This document shows positions 1-5,955 of a stretch of DNA of 7,059 bases, piece by piece. A program made the translations under genes and the position numbers. Origin of the DNA: Chloroflexota bacterium (lineage in GTDB: Bacteria; Chloroflexota; Anaerolineae; B4-G1; SLSP01). Location of the stretch: assembly GCA_022707665.1 (NCBI GenBank), contig JAKJAE010000137.1, forward strand, positions 1 to 7,059, given 5' to 3'. The notes beneath the pieces were generated by a model, which ran no database searches, was not told where the DNA came from, and saw nothing but the letters and a program-made list of their open reading frames with translations. Positions within the stretch are counted from its first letter, which is position 1; each line of letters starts with the position of its first letter.

Positions 1-1
1 G

Positions 2-736
2 TTACCGAGTTTCCTTCAACCCACCGTAGCGACGGTCACACTCACTGAACGTCTTAAGTGCCCTGTACAACTCGTCCTTGTCAAAGTCTGGCCAATAGAG
101 TGGTGAGATGTAGTACTCAGCGTAGGCACCTTGCCACAACATGAAGTTGCTAATGCGATACTCACCACTGGTTCGAATGATCAGATCCACATCGGGCAGC
201 CCTGCAGTGCACAGATGGGCGTTGATAACATCCTGCGTGATCTGCTCTACCGGTATCTGCTCCCGGACAATCGCGCGAACTGCCTCAGTGATCTCCCAGC
301 GCCCGCCATAGTTGAACGCGATATTGGCAACCAGGCGATCGTTGTTATGAGTCAGGTCGACTGCCGCCCGGATCTGCTTCTGGAGGGTTTCGGACAGAGG
401 GGTCAGATCCCCAATGTGCCTCAATTGTACACCATTTTTGTGCAATTCGTCAACTTCCCGCTCCAGAGCCTCGGCAAACAACCGCAACAATCCCCGCACC
501 TCATCCTGAGGCCGTGACCAGTTCTCTGTCGAGAAGGCATAGAGCGTCACGATGGGAATGTGAAGCTCCACCGCGGCACGGAGCACCCGGCGCAGATTCT
601 CAACCCCAGCGCGATGTCCGGCTATGCGGCGCATGCCTCGCTGTCGCGCCCAACGGCCGTTGCCGTCCATGATAATGCCGACGTGGTTGGGCACACGAGG
701 AAGTGGGGGGTATGCGTCCTGAGGCTGCTCGCTCAT
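2..736 (-). CDS. uppS: Isoprenyl transferase (undecaprenyl/polyprenyl diphosphate synthase)
   Basis: A cis-prenyltransferase that extends farnesyl diphosphate with isopentenyl diphosphate units to make the C55-type lipid carrier of cell-wall synthesis; it works at the cytoplasmic face of the membrane. The 244-residue product fits the family (E. coli 253). Visible motifs are HVGIIMDGNGRWA at 18-30 with the catalytic Asp at 24, GHRAG at 40-44, FSTENW at 68-73 and RTSGEYRISNF at 188-198, the last holding the diphosphate- and Mg-binding residues. The frame is open upstream to 886, which would overlap frr, but that extension is unlike the family. ATG at 736 has AGGAG four bases upstream, so I chose it. 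The TAA stop lies at 2-4, so the gene is complete. It is the last gene of the rpsB-tsf-pyrH-frr-uppS cluster seen here; cdsA is the usual next gene but would lie outside the window. Identification is firm. Confidence 0.96.
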   Translation of the reverse strand: MSEQPQDAYPPLPRVPNHVGIIMDGNGRWARQRGMRRIAGHRAGVENLRRVLRAAVELHIPIVTLYAFSTENWSRPQDEVRGLLRLFAEALEREVDELHKNGVQLRHIGDLTPLSETLQKQIRAAVDLTHNNDRLVANIAFNYGGRWEITEAVRAIVREQIPVEQITQDVINAHLCTAGLPDVDLIIRTSGEYRISNFMLWQGAYAEYYISPLYWPDFDKDELYRALKTFSECDRRYGGLKETR

Positions 737-740
737 AGGG

Positions 741-745
741 CTCCT
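741..745 (-). promoter_or_regulatory. Ribosome binding site deciding the uppS start
   Basis: On the minus strand AGGAG is followed by CCCT and the ATG at 736. This is the only good ribosome site near the 5' end of the uppS frame, and it argues against the longer start at 886. Confidence 0.75.
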
Positions 746-793
746 GCGCTCCCGAGCTTTGGCCAGCGATCGTGCGTGACCATCATCTACTGC

Positions 794-822
794 AGAATAC
801 AACCGATCCTGATAATGGGCAA
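794..822 (-). promoter_or_regulatory. Possible weak sigma-70-type promoter for uppS
   Basis: In the 112-base frr-uppS gap the minus strand reads TTGCCC (817-822), a 17-base spacer, then TATTCT (794-799). Each hexamer matches four of six consensus bases. The spacing is ideal, but such matches arise by chance, so this is only a candidate for extra uppS transcription inside the cluster. Confidence 0.3.
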
Positions 823-843
823 GGGGGAACGCGCACTCCCCCT
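822..843 (-). other. Hairpin just downstream of frr
   Basis: AGGGGGA (822-828) and TCCCCCT (837-843) form a perfect 7-bp stem with an 8-base loop, starting five bases past the frr stop on the minus strand. The following sequence, TGCCC, has no T-run, so it does not look like a classical intrinsic terminator. It could be an mRNA 3'-end stabiliser, a processing site or a pause site. Confidence 0.45.
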
Positions 844-848
844 GACCT

Positions 849-1406
849 CTAGATCTCCATGATATCCTGTTCTTTGCGCGATCCAACCTGCTCTATCTGC
901 TCGACATAGCGGTCCGTCATCTGCTGAAGTTGCTCTTGTCCACGAGTCAGGTCATCCTCGGAGATCAGGCCCTCAGACTCATATTCGCGCAGATCGTCAA
1001 GCGAGTCACGCCGGATGTTACGCAGAGCGACCTTGGCCTCTTCTACGCGACGGCTGACACGCTTGACCATCTCACGGCGGCGCTCCTCCGTCAAGCGCGG
1101 AATGGGCACCCGGATGAGCCGCCCATCGTTGCCGGGATTCAGGCCGAGGTCAGCCGCCATGATCCCCTTCTCGATCGCGCTCAACGACGTAGGATCAAAG
1201 GGACGAACCACCAGCAGATTGGGCTCCGGAGCGGAGATAACGGCCAGTTGGTTCAGGGGTGTCGGCGAACCATAGTAGTCGACGGACACTCGCTCAATCA
1301 GTGCTGGCGAAGCCCGACCCGTACGTACCGTTCGCAGGTCGGCATCCAGCGACTCGACGGTCTTTGCCATCCGCCCTTCTGTTTCCTGTAGTAAGTCCTT
1401 GATCAT
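849..1406 (-). CDS. frr: Ribosome recycling factor (RRF)
   Basis: RRF acts with EF-G to split the post-termination ribosome into subunits, freeing mRNA and tRNA in the cytoplasm. The product has 185 residues, the standard bacterial length. It shows the family pattern: an N-terminal helix with LRTVRTGRASPALIE, the start of the beta domain with VDYYGSPTPLNQLA, RPFD, and the block GLNPGNDGRLIRVPIPRLTEERR leading into the long C-terminal helices of the three-helix bundle. The start ATG at 1404-1406 is preceded by AAAAGGAGG at 1416-1424 with a 9-base spacer, a strong ribosome site. It lies 75 bases after pyrH and 112 before uppS, in the usual gene order. No odd residues were noticed. Identification is firm. 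Confidence 0.97.
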   Translation of the reverse strand: MIKDLLQETEGRMAKTVESLDADLRTVRTGRASPALIERVSVDYYGSPTPLNQLAVISAPEPNLLVVRPFDPTSLSAIEKGIMAADLGLNPGNDGRLIRVPIPRLTEERRREMVKRVSRRVEEAKVALRNIRRDSLDDLREYESEGLISEDDLTRGQEQLQQMTDRYVEQIEQVGSRKEQDIMEI

Positions 1407-1481
1407 CCTGCCAGTCCTCCTTTTCGAGCGGGGGGCACGGCAGAAACCCCACCACGCATCACAGAAGGCAGCCCTCCAGGT

Positions 1482-2198
1482 TCACTCTCCAATGAACGTA
1501 CCTACCGGTACACCACTGACCAGACGCTCCAAACTATCTTCGTCCCAGAGGTTCAGTACGACAATGGGAATGTGGTTATCCATACAAAGCGTGAGCGCGG
1601 TCGAATCCATCACCCGCAACTGCATATTGAGGGCCTCCAGATAGGTGAGACGCTCAAAGCGCTTGGCCTCGGGGAATTTCTGCGGATCCTTGTCATAAAC
1701 GCCATCGACCTTGGTGGCCTTGATCAGTAGATCCGCACCCGTCTCGGCAGCGCGAAGTGCCGCAGCCGTATCGGTGGTGAAGTAGGGATTTCCCGTACCC
1801 GCACCAAAGACCACCACGCGTGCCTTCTCCAGGTGGCGCACAGCCCGCAGCCGAATGTAGGGCTCGGCAATCGCACGCATCTCGATCGCCGTCTGGACGC
1901 GCGTGATCACACCCTCGCGCTCGAGCGCATCCGCCAGCGCCAACGCATTCATGACCGTCGCCAGCATACCGATCTGGTCCGCCCGTGTACGGTCCATGGC
2001 GTGTGCCAGGGCATCTGTGCCACGCCAGAGGTTGCCAGCCCCGATGACGATGCCGACCTCGATCTCCTGAGCGTGAATTGCTGCGATACGGGCAGCTACC
2101 ACCTCGGCGCGTGCCGGGTTGATGCCACAACCACCGGGATTGGAAAGCGACTCGCCCCCAATCTTGATGATCACACGTCTGTAAAGTGGCTGGACCAC
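1482..2198 (-). CDS. pyrH: Uridylate kinase (UMP kinase)
   Basis: Phosphorylates UMP to UDP with ATP, the pyrimidine step leading to UTP, CTP and UDP-sugars. It belongs to the amino acid kinase fold, and bacterial forms are hexamers controlled by GTP and UTP. From the chosen start the product has 238 residues. Visible are the nucleotide-binding KIGGES at 12-17, [10 protein letters not shown] at 51-60, the conserved stretch around [26 protein letters not shown] at 134-144 in the UMP/ATP site, and [19 protein letters not shown] has Gly where most family members have Ser (K-x-SGE). A frame-compatible GTG at 2210 has no ribosome site, whereas GTG at 2198 has GAGG six bases upstream and gives the family-like N-terminus [12 protein letters not shown]. 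It follows tsf after a terminator-like hairpin. Function is firm; the start is less sure. Confidence 0.95.
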   Translation of the reverse strand: MVQPLYRRVIIKIGGESLSNPGGCGINPARAEVVAARIAAIHAQEIEVGIVIGAGNLWRGTDALAHAMDRTRADQIGMLATVMNALALADALEREGVITRVQTAIEMRAIAEPYIRLRAVRHLEKARVVVFGAGTGNPYFTTDTAAALRAAETGADLLIKATKVDGVYDKDPQKFPEAKRFERLTYLEALNMQLRVMDSTALTLCMDNHIPIVVLNLWDEDSLERLVSGVPVGTFIGE

Positions 2199-2204
2199 AG
2201 GTTG

Positions 2205-2208
2205 CCTC
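2205..2208 (-). promoter_or_regulatory. Ribosome binding site deciding the pyrH start
   Basis: The minus strand reads GAGG, six bases, then GTG (2196-2198). This site lies directly downstream of the other possible start, GTG at 2210, which itself has only a distant AGG. I therefore place the pyrH start at 2198. Confidence 0.55.
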
Positions 2209-2212
2209 ACTT

Positions 2213-2240
2213 AAGAAAAGCCTGGGGGCTAATCCCCCAG
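2213..2240 (-). terminator. Intrinsic terminator or attenuator between tsf and pyrH
   Basis: On the minus strand CTGGGGG (2234-2240) pairs perfectly with CCCCCAG (2222-2228) across the five-base loop ATTAG, followed by GCTTTTCTT. The loop contains the TAG stop codon of tsf. A GC-rich 7-bp stem plus a T-rich tail has the form of a Rho-independent terminator, though the tail is interrupted and may give only partial read-through. It would separate rpsB-tsf expression from pyrH-frr-uppS, and a ribosome terminating on tsf would cover the stem. Confidence 0.65.
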
Positions 2241-2756
2241 TTGGTCGATCGTCGTTCCTTCGTCACGGATGAACTCCTGCTCCAACAGACACGCCTGCTG
2301 GAAGAACTTCTCGACCCGACCATCGACAATCCGGTCAATGACAGCCTCGGGCTTGCCCTCTTCCAGCGCCTGAGCGCGGTAGATGGACCGCTCATGCTCC
2401 AGCACTGCTTCCGGGACATCCGTGCGGCTGACATACTGCGGCGACATCGCGGCGATCTGCAGCGCAACATCAGCAACGAAAGACTGGAACTCCTCAGTCC
2501 GTGCGACGAAGTCAGTCTCGCAGTTCACCTCGACGAGCACACCGATGCGACCGCCACCGTGGATGTAAGCATGGACCAGTCCATCGCTCGCTCTGCGGTC
2601 CATACGCTTGGCTGCCTGCGCCAACCCCTTCTCGCGAAGGTAGTCAACCGCCTTCGAGAAATCACCATCGTGGGTTTCCAACGCTTTGCGGCAGTCCAGG
2701 ATGCCAGCGCCCGTTGCCTCGCGCAGCTCCTTGACCATACTGGCCGTTATCGTCAT
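2229..2756 (-). CDS. tsf: Translation elongation factor Ts, short form
   Basis: EF-Ts is the guanine nucleotide exchange factor that releases GDP from EF-Tu. The N-terminal UBA-like domain spans about residues 3-45 ([19 protein letters not shown], then DYLREKGL), followed by the core with [13 protein letters not shown] and CETDFVAR at 79-86; the TDFV loop is the known EF-Tu contact. The EGKPE segment and the LLEQEFIRD block close the core. At 175 residues it is much shorter than E. coli EF-Ts (283) and ends soon after the segment where short forms usually add a further strand or helix (typically an I-G-E-N-I-x-V-x-R-F stretch). No continuation is seen in another frame. ATG at 2756 overlaps the rpsB stop by four bases, with GGAGG seven bases upstream, so translation is probably coupled. 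The product is very probably functional. Confidence 0.95.
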   Translation of the reverse strand: MTITASMVKELREATGAGILDCRKALETHDGDFSKAVDYLREKGLAQAAKRMDRRASDGLVHAYIHGGGRIGVLVEVNCETDFVARTEEFQSFVADVALQIAAMSPQYVSRTDVPEAVLEHERSIYRAQALEEGKPEAVIDRIVDGRVEKFFQQACLLEQEFIRDEGTTIDQLGD

Positions 2757-3613
2757 AGTTCGACCTCCAGATCCTCATCGTCATCGTAGTCGTAGTCTTC
2801 GCCGTCGCTGCCGCTGTCGGCGTCTTCATCACCCTCGAACTGGATACGACGCAGCCGGGCCAGGGTCTCGGCACTCAGGTACTTCTCATCCTCTGCGTAG
2901 ACCTCTTCCTCCTCAGGCGCCATCTCCTTGCGCAGAGCCAATCCCTCGAGCGCTGCGTCCGCAATCTTCGACGTCAAGAGTCGAATCGCGCGATTGGCAT
3001 CATCGTTTGCGGGGATAACGTAGTCCACGAGGTCAGGATCGCTGTTCGTGTCGAGCACCGCGATGATGGGAATGCCCAGGCGATCCGCCTCCTTGACCGC
3101 CGTCATCTCGTTGTCCACGTCGATCACGAACATCGCGCCGGGAAGCCGCTCCATGTTCTTGATACCACCCAAACGAATGTTCAGCTTTTCGATCTCACGG
3201 TCATGCATCAAGGCTTCACGCTTGGTCAACAGCGCGAACTGTCCCGCCTCGCGACGCGCCTCAAGGTCCTTCAAGTGATCGATCCGGTCCTTGATCGTCC
3301 GCCAGTTGGTCAACGTGCCGCCCAACCACCGCTGGTTGATGTAGGGCATACCGCAGCGGGTCGCTTCGAGCCGGATGCTCTCCTGCGCCTGGCGCTTGGT
3401 TCCCACAAAGAGGACCAGATCGCCCCGCGCGACAATATCGCGGATCAAGGCATAGGCCTTCTCCAGGGCTTTGACCGTCTGCTGTAGGTCGATGATGTGG
3501 ACCCCATTGCGCTCCGTGTAGATGTACGGTGCCATCTTGGGGTTCCAACGCCGCGTCCGGTGACCAAAATGGACGCCCGTTTCCAGCAACTGCTTCATCG
3601 TGACAATCGCCAT
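2753..3613 (-). CDS. rpsB: 30S ribosomal protein S2 with acidic C-terminal tail
   Basis: S2 is a late-binding protein of the small ribosomal subunit, located between head and body, and is needed for S1 binding where S1 exists. The 286-residue product shows the signatures [13 protein letters not shown] (6-18), [11 protein letters not shown] (21-31), GTKRQAQ (71-77), [12 protein letters not shown] (93-104), FVIDV (162-166) and [20 protein letters not shown] (185-204). From about residue 226 it carries an extra tail; the last 25 residues are dominated by Asp and Glu, including [14 protein letters not shown]. The frame is open upstream to 3841, but homology begins at MAIVTMKQ, and GAGGAGG at 3625-3631 serves the ATG at 3613 with a longish 11-base spacer. 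The stop overlaps the tsf start, and the tail's Leu-Glu-Val codons encode the tsf ribosome site. Identification is firm. Confidence 0.97.
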   Translation of the reverse strand: MAIVTMKQLLETGVHFGHRTRRWNPKMAPYIYTERNGVHIIDLQQTVKALEKAYALIRDIVARGDLVLFVGTKRQAQESIRLEATRCGMPYINQRWLGGTLTNWRTIKDRIDHLKDLEARREAGQFALLTKREALMHDREIEKLNIRLGGIKNMERLPGAMFVIDVDNEMTAVKEADRLGIPIIAVLDTNSDPDLVDYVIPANDDANRAIRLLTSKIADAALEGLALRKEMAPEEEEVYAEDEKYLSAETLARLRRIQFEGDEDADSGSDGEDYDYDDDEDLEVEL

Positions 3614-3735
3614 AAACTCACAAACCTCCTCAGGTGTTTTGGGCCTCCGCGGTGTTCGTCCCGTCGAGGACCGGCCTTTGGCCGGCACACCCTCCAGCGG
3701 TCCCACCGCGTGTGTGATCGGGCACATTGCCCGAA
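3614..3735 (-). promoter_or_regulatory. Structured 5' leader of rpsB mRNA (candidate autoregulatory leader)
   Basis: Between the predicted rpsB transcription start and its ATG lie about 120 nt with three perfect short hairpins on the minus strand: CGGGCA-ATG-TGCCCG (3719-3733), GCGGT-GGG-ACCGC (3697-3709) and CCGGCC-AAA-GGCCGG (3671-3685). CACAC upstream of the second stem could also pair with GTGTG downstream of it (3686-3690), extending that arm. The ribosome site GAGGAGG lies at 3625-3631. S2 is known in other bacteria to repress its own operon through the mRNA leader. A similar role here is inference from position and structure. Confidence 0.5.
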
Positions 3736-3740
3736 GGGTG

Positions 3741-3768
3741 ATTGTACCACATATGCCAGCTTCAGCAA
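3741..3768 (-). promoter_or_regulatory. Promoter of the rpsB-tsf operon
   Basis: On the minus strand TTGCTG (3763-3768) is followed by a 16-base spacer and TACAAT (3741-3746), with TGG directly before the -10 giving an extended -10 (TGnTACAAT). The -10 matches five of six consensus bases; the -35 is weaker. The start would fall near 3734, just before the first hairpin of the leader. Confidence 0.6.
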
Positions 3769-3776
3769 CCGCTGGC
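3755..3776. promoter_or_regulatory. Dyad GCCAGC-N10-GCTGGC between divergent promoters
   Basis: GCCAGC (3755-3760) and GCTGGC (3771-3776) form a perfect 6-bp inverted repeat with a ten-base centre that covers the rpsB -35 element. It sits between the two opposing -10 elements, so a dimeric regulator could act there. The repeat is short and could be chance; no regulator is identified. Confidence 0.35.
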
Positions 3777-3797
3777 TGTGGTGCTTCTCCGGGACTC

Positions 3798-3806
3798 TGG
3801 TAAGAT
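3798..3806 (+). promoter_or_regulatory. Candidate extended -10 promoter for the Amt-like gene and rsmD
   Basis: TGGTAAGAT contains the extended -10 form TGn before TAAGAT, four of six bases matching TATAAT. No good -35 lies 16-18 bases upstream. Its end is 33 bases before the ATG at 3840, which would give a short leader of roughly 27 nt. Confidence 0.4.
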
Positions 3807-3839
3807 GGGGCGCGGCGTGACATCGACACCGGAGTAATC

Positions 3840-5216
3840 ATGGGACAAACAACACAGATGTTGGCGGATGCCGCAGGCTACGCCTGGCTATGGGGTTACC
3901 TGCTCCCCATCGGGCTCTTGCTGCTCGTCTGGGGCGGCCTGGAGCCCGAACGGGCGCGGCGGGTGGCACCTGCAGCCGCGATGGCCCTCGCGATATCCAC
4001 ACTGGGATATTGGGCGGCCGGCTTCGCTCTGCACCTTGGCGGCGCGCAGGCAGTGAACCCGCAGGATGCCTCACTTCAGGGCCTCAACACACTCCTCTCG
4101 GTCGTTCCAGGCGACCCCGGCTGGGGCGTCGCGGGACTCGCCGGCTTCTTTCTTGGCGGCGAGACAGCGCACACTGCCACGCTGACGCTCTTTCTAACCT
4201 ATCTGCCCTTGATCGCCTCTGCCGTCATCATGGTCACGATGGCCCTGGCACACCTACGCCGCTGGCTCATGGTCACTGCAGGCGCATTGACCGGCGCCGT
4301 GATCGTGCCCGTTGCAGCGTGCTGGATGTGGGGCAGTGGTTGGCTTGCGCATCTTGGGGACACCCTGGGATTGGCATATGGGTTCGTGGACTTCGGGGGA
4401 AGCACGTTGGTTTTCTGGCTTCCCGGGCTGATCGTCCTGCCTATCCTCCTGCTCCACCCCCGGCCGCCAGCAGCGGACGCGCTCACACCTCCCCCGACCT
4501 TTGCTCCCTTGCTGGCCAACGTTGGGGCGCTGCTTCTCGGCCTGGGATGGTTGGGATGGAGTATGGCCAGGCCCTTTCACGTGGCCGGCGCGGTCCTGGA
4601 TTGGGAACACACCGCCATCAACGTGCTCTTGGCTATGGCCGGCACAGTTGTGACCACCCAGCTCTATGCCTGGTTGGTCAATGGCAGGCCTGAGATGCTG
4701 TTGGCTGCCCAGGGACTGGCTGCGGGCTGGGGAACGGCTCTAGGGTGTGCACCTTTCCTGCCCATGTGGGGAGCCTTGATCACCGGATTGCTCACCGGCA
4801 TTGCCTTTCCATTCGTACACCACACGCTGCGCGCAAGGTTGCGGATTGACGATGCAGCAGCCAGTGTCGCGCTGGCGCTGACCAGCGGCCTCACTGGCCT
4901 TGTCAGCCTGACGCTATTGGCAGATGGGCGTTGGGGATTTGGATGGAATGGTATCGGCCTATCAGCGGAGACGATTGTTCCGGGCCCCGGCATCGCAAGC
5001 GTCTTCATTCGAGGGGACACGCAGCAGCTCTCCGCCCAACTAACCGGGCTCGCAGCCGTGGCCCTCTGGGGACTCATCTGGGGTACGGTCATCGGGATCA
5101 TCGCCAGCCCGAGGTTCGTGGGGCGCTGGTCCGCAGAGGCACTCCGCTCGTGGTCACGCCCACCACAAGATCAGGGCGCTGACCCGACGGTTTTGTCATC
5201 GGGCGAGAGCGCCTAA
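3840..5216 (+). CDS. Divergent Amt/Rh-type (ammonium transporter-like) membrane protein lacking the twin histidines
   Basis: A 458-residue, very hydrophobic protein with about eleven predicted membrane spans, the size and topology of bacterial Amt channels. Amt signatures align along its length: [13 protein letters not shown] (161-173), DFGGSTLVF (184-192) against [23 protein letters not shown] (227-240), [16 protein letters not shown] (281-296), the stretch up to [12 protein letters not shown] (309-320), and RIDDAAASV (335-343). In this alignment D184 keeps the structural Asp (E. coli D160), but the pore histidines H168 and H318 become F192 and A346. The GFNAGS motif becomes GWSMAR, losing F215 and S219. 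Classical ammonium conduction is therefore unlikely; it may be a sensor, a channel for another solute, or a degenerate paralogue. The C-terminal tail, from about 424, is short and polar. ATG at 3840 has GGAG five bases upstream. It is divergent from rpsB and 15 bases before rsmD. Family membership is fairly sure; function is unknown. Confidence 0.8.
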   Translation: MGQTTQMLADAAGYAWLWGYLLPIGLLLLVWGGLEPERARRVAPAAAMALAISTLGYWAAGFALHLGGAQAVNPQDASLQGLNTLLSVVPGDPGWGVAGLAGFFLGGETAHTATLTLFLTYLPLIASAVIMVTMALAHLRRWLMVTAGALTGAVIVPVAACWMWGSGWLAHLGDTLGLAYGFVDFGGSTLVFWLPGLIVLPILLLHPRPPAADALTPPPTFAPLLANVGALLLGLGWLGWSMARPFHVAGAVLDWEHTAINVLLAMAGTVVTTQLYAWLVNGRPEMLLAAQGLAAGWGTALGCAPFLPMWGALITGLLTGIAFPFVHHTLRARLRIDDAAASVALALTSGLTGLVSLTLLADGRWGFGWNGIGLSAETIVPGPGIASVFIRGDTQQLSAQLTGLAAVALWGLIWGTVIGIIASPRFVGRWSAEALRSWSRPPQDQGADPTVLSSGESA

Positions 5217-5231
5217 AGGAGCATCGCACGA

Positions 5232-5858
5232 ATGCGGGTCATTGCAGGGAAGGCCAAGGGACGACAACTCAGCCCGGTCCGCGGTCCGGGCACGCGCCCG
5301 ATGACCAATCGGGCGAAATCGGCGCTTTTCAGCATCATTGAGGCGAACATCTCCGGGGCAGACTTCCTGGACCTCTTCGCCGGGACCGGCCAGGTGGGTA
5401 TCGAGGCTCTGAGCCGGGGCGCCCGACGAGCGGTTTTCGTTGAACAAGGGCCGGCTGCGTTGCGAACGATTGAGAGCAACCTCACCATGACCCGGCTGAG
5501 CCAGAACGCCAACCTGGTCCGTGCGGACGTCTTTCGATTCCTCGAGGGCACGCCACAGCCTTTCGACTATGTGTTCATCGCTCCGCCTCAATACCGCGGC
5601 TGGTGGATCCGTACCCTACAGATCATCGACAGCAGACCGGAGTGGCTCACAGAGGATGGGTGGGTCATCGTTCAGATCAATCCTACAGAATATGAGCCCG
5701 TCGACCTGGCGCACCTAATCCTCTTCGACCAGCGCTCCTACGGCAGCGTGATGCTTTGTTTCTACGGTCAGCCGGGAGAGCTCGATGAGGACGATGATGA
5801 GATCGGTGCGGAGGCTGTCGAGCCAGAGGAGATTCTCGAAGAACAAGATGAGGCGTAA
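5232..5858 (+). CDS. rsmD: RsmD-like 16S rRNA (guanine-966-N2) methyltransferase
   Basis: RsmD uses S-adenosylmethionine to methylate the exocyclic amine of G966 (E. coli numbering) in helix 31 of 16S rRNA during 30S assembly. The 208-residue protein opens with the family N-terminus MRVIAGKAKGRQL and TRPMTNRAKSALFSII (21-36), then the SAM-binding motif I DLFAGTGQVGIEALSRGA (47-64) and E71 in the FVEQ strand. Motif IV, normally DPPY, reads APPQY at 117-121, losing the Asp that holds the target amine. I recall similar APPQY forms in Chloroflexota relatives but cannot check this here. The last 25 or so residues are a strongly acidic tail (ELDEDDDE, then EPEEILEEQDEA). AAAGGAG at 5215-5221 overlaps the upstream stop and lies ten bases before the ATG. 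The gene is probably cotranscribed with the Amt-like gene. coaD, a common neighbour, does not follow. Family is sure; exact target is less so. Confidence 0.9.
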   Translation: MRVIAGKAKGRQLSPVRGPGTRPMTNRAKSALFSIIEANISGADFLDLFAGTGQVGIEALSRGARRAVFVEQGPAALRTIESNLTMTRLSQNANLVRADVFRFLEGTPQPFDYVFIAPPQYRGWWIRTLQIIDSRPEWLTEDGWVIVQINPTEYEPVDLAHLILFDQRSYGSVMLCFYGQPGELDEDDDEIGAEAVEPEEILEEQDEA

Positions 5859-5899
5859 CTATCACCGCAGCAACTGAACCAGGTTGAACCCCACACGCC

Positions 5900-5931
5900 G
5901 CGGGGCGGATCTGATCACAGATCCGCCCCGC
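5900..5931. terminator. Strong 14-bp hairpin between convergent genes
   Basis: GCGGGGCGGATCTG (5900-5913) pairs perfectly with CAGATCCGCCCCGC (5918-5931) around the loop ATCA. It lies in the 97-base gap between the rsmD stop and the stop of the opposing permease gene. On the plus strand ACGTTTGTCT follows, only moderately T-rich; on the minus strand there is no T-run. It most likely ends or protects the rsmD transcript, and possibly both. Confidence 0.6.
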
Positions 5932-5955
5932 ACGTTTGTCTCCAAACCTATGCAG

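Noticed and set aside
737..886. A 50-residue N-terminal extension of UppS overlapping frr
   Set aside because: The extension is unlike the family and lacks a ribosome site, whereas ATG at 736 has AGGAG upstream and gives normal length.
1833..2789. A 318-codon plus-strand open frame antisense to tsf and pyrH
   Set aside because: It lies opposite two firmly identified genes, has a low-complexity translation rich in Arg, His, Leu and Ser, and shows no family motif. It is a by-product of GC-rich codon use.
3688..3740. A closing stem GGGTG/CACCC (3736-3740 with 3688-3692) making a three-way junction around the first two leader hairpins
   Set aside because: The 5' arm lies between the -10 element and the predicted transcription start near 3734, so it would probably not be in the RNA.
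3614..3841. A 76-residue N-terminal extension of S2, or small plus-strand genes in the same control region
   Set aside because: S2 homology begins at MAIVTMKQ with a GAGGAGG site upstream. The region carries promoter and hairpin elements, and the short plus-strand frames have no ribosome site or motif.
3890..4693. A 267-codon plus-strand frame inside the Amt-like gene
   Set aside because: Its translation is rich in Arg, Gly, Pro and Ala without membrane spans or motifs, and the overlapping frame has clear Amt signatures.
5900..5931. The 14-bp palindrome as a mobile element end or attachment site
   Set aside because: It has no partner repeat, target duplication or transposase nearby, and its place between convergent stop codons fits a transcript end.
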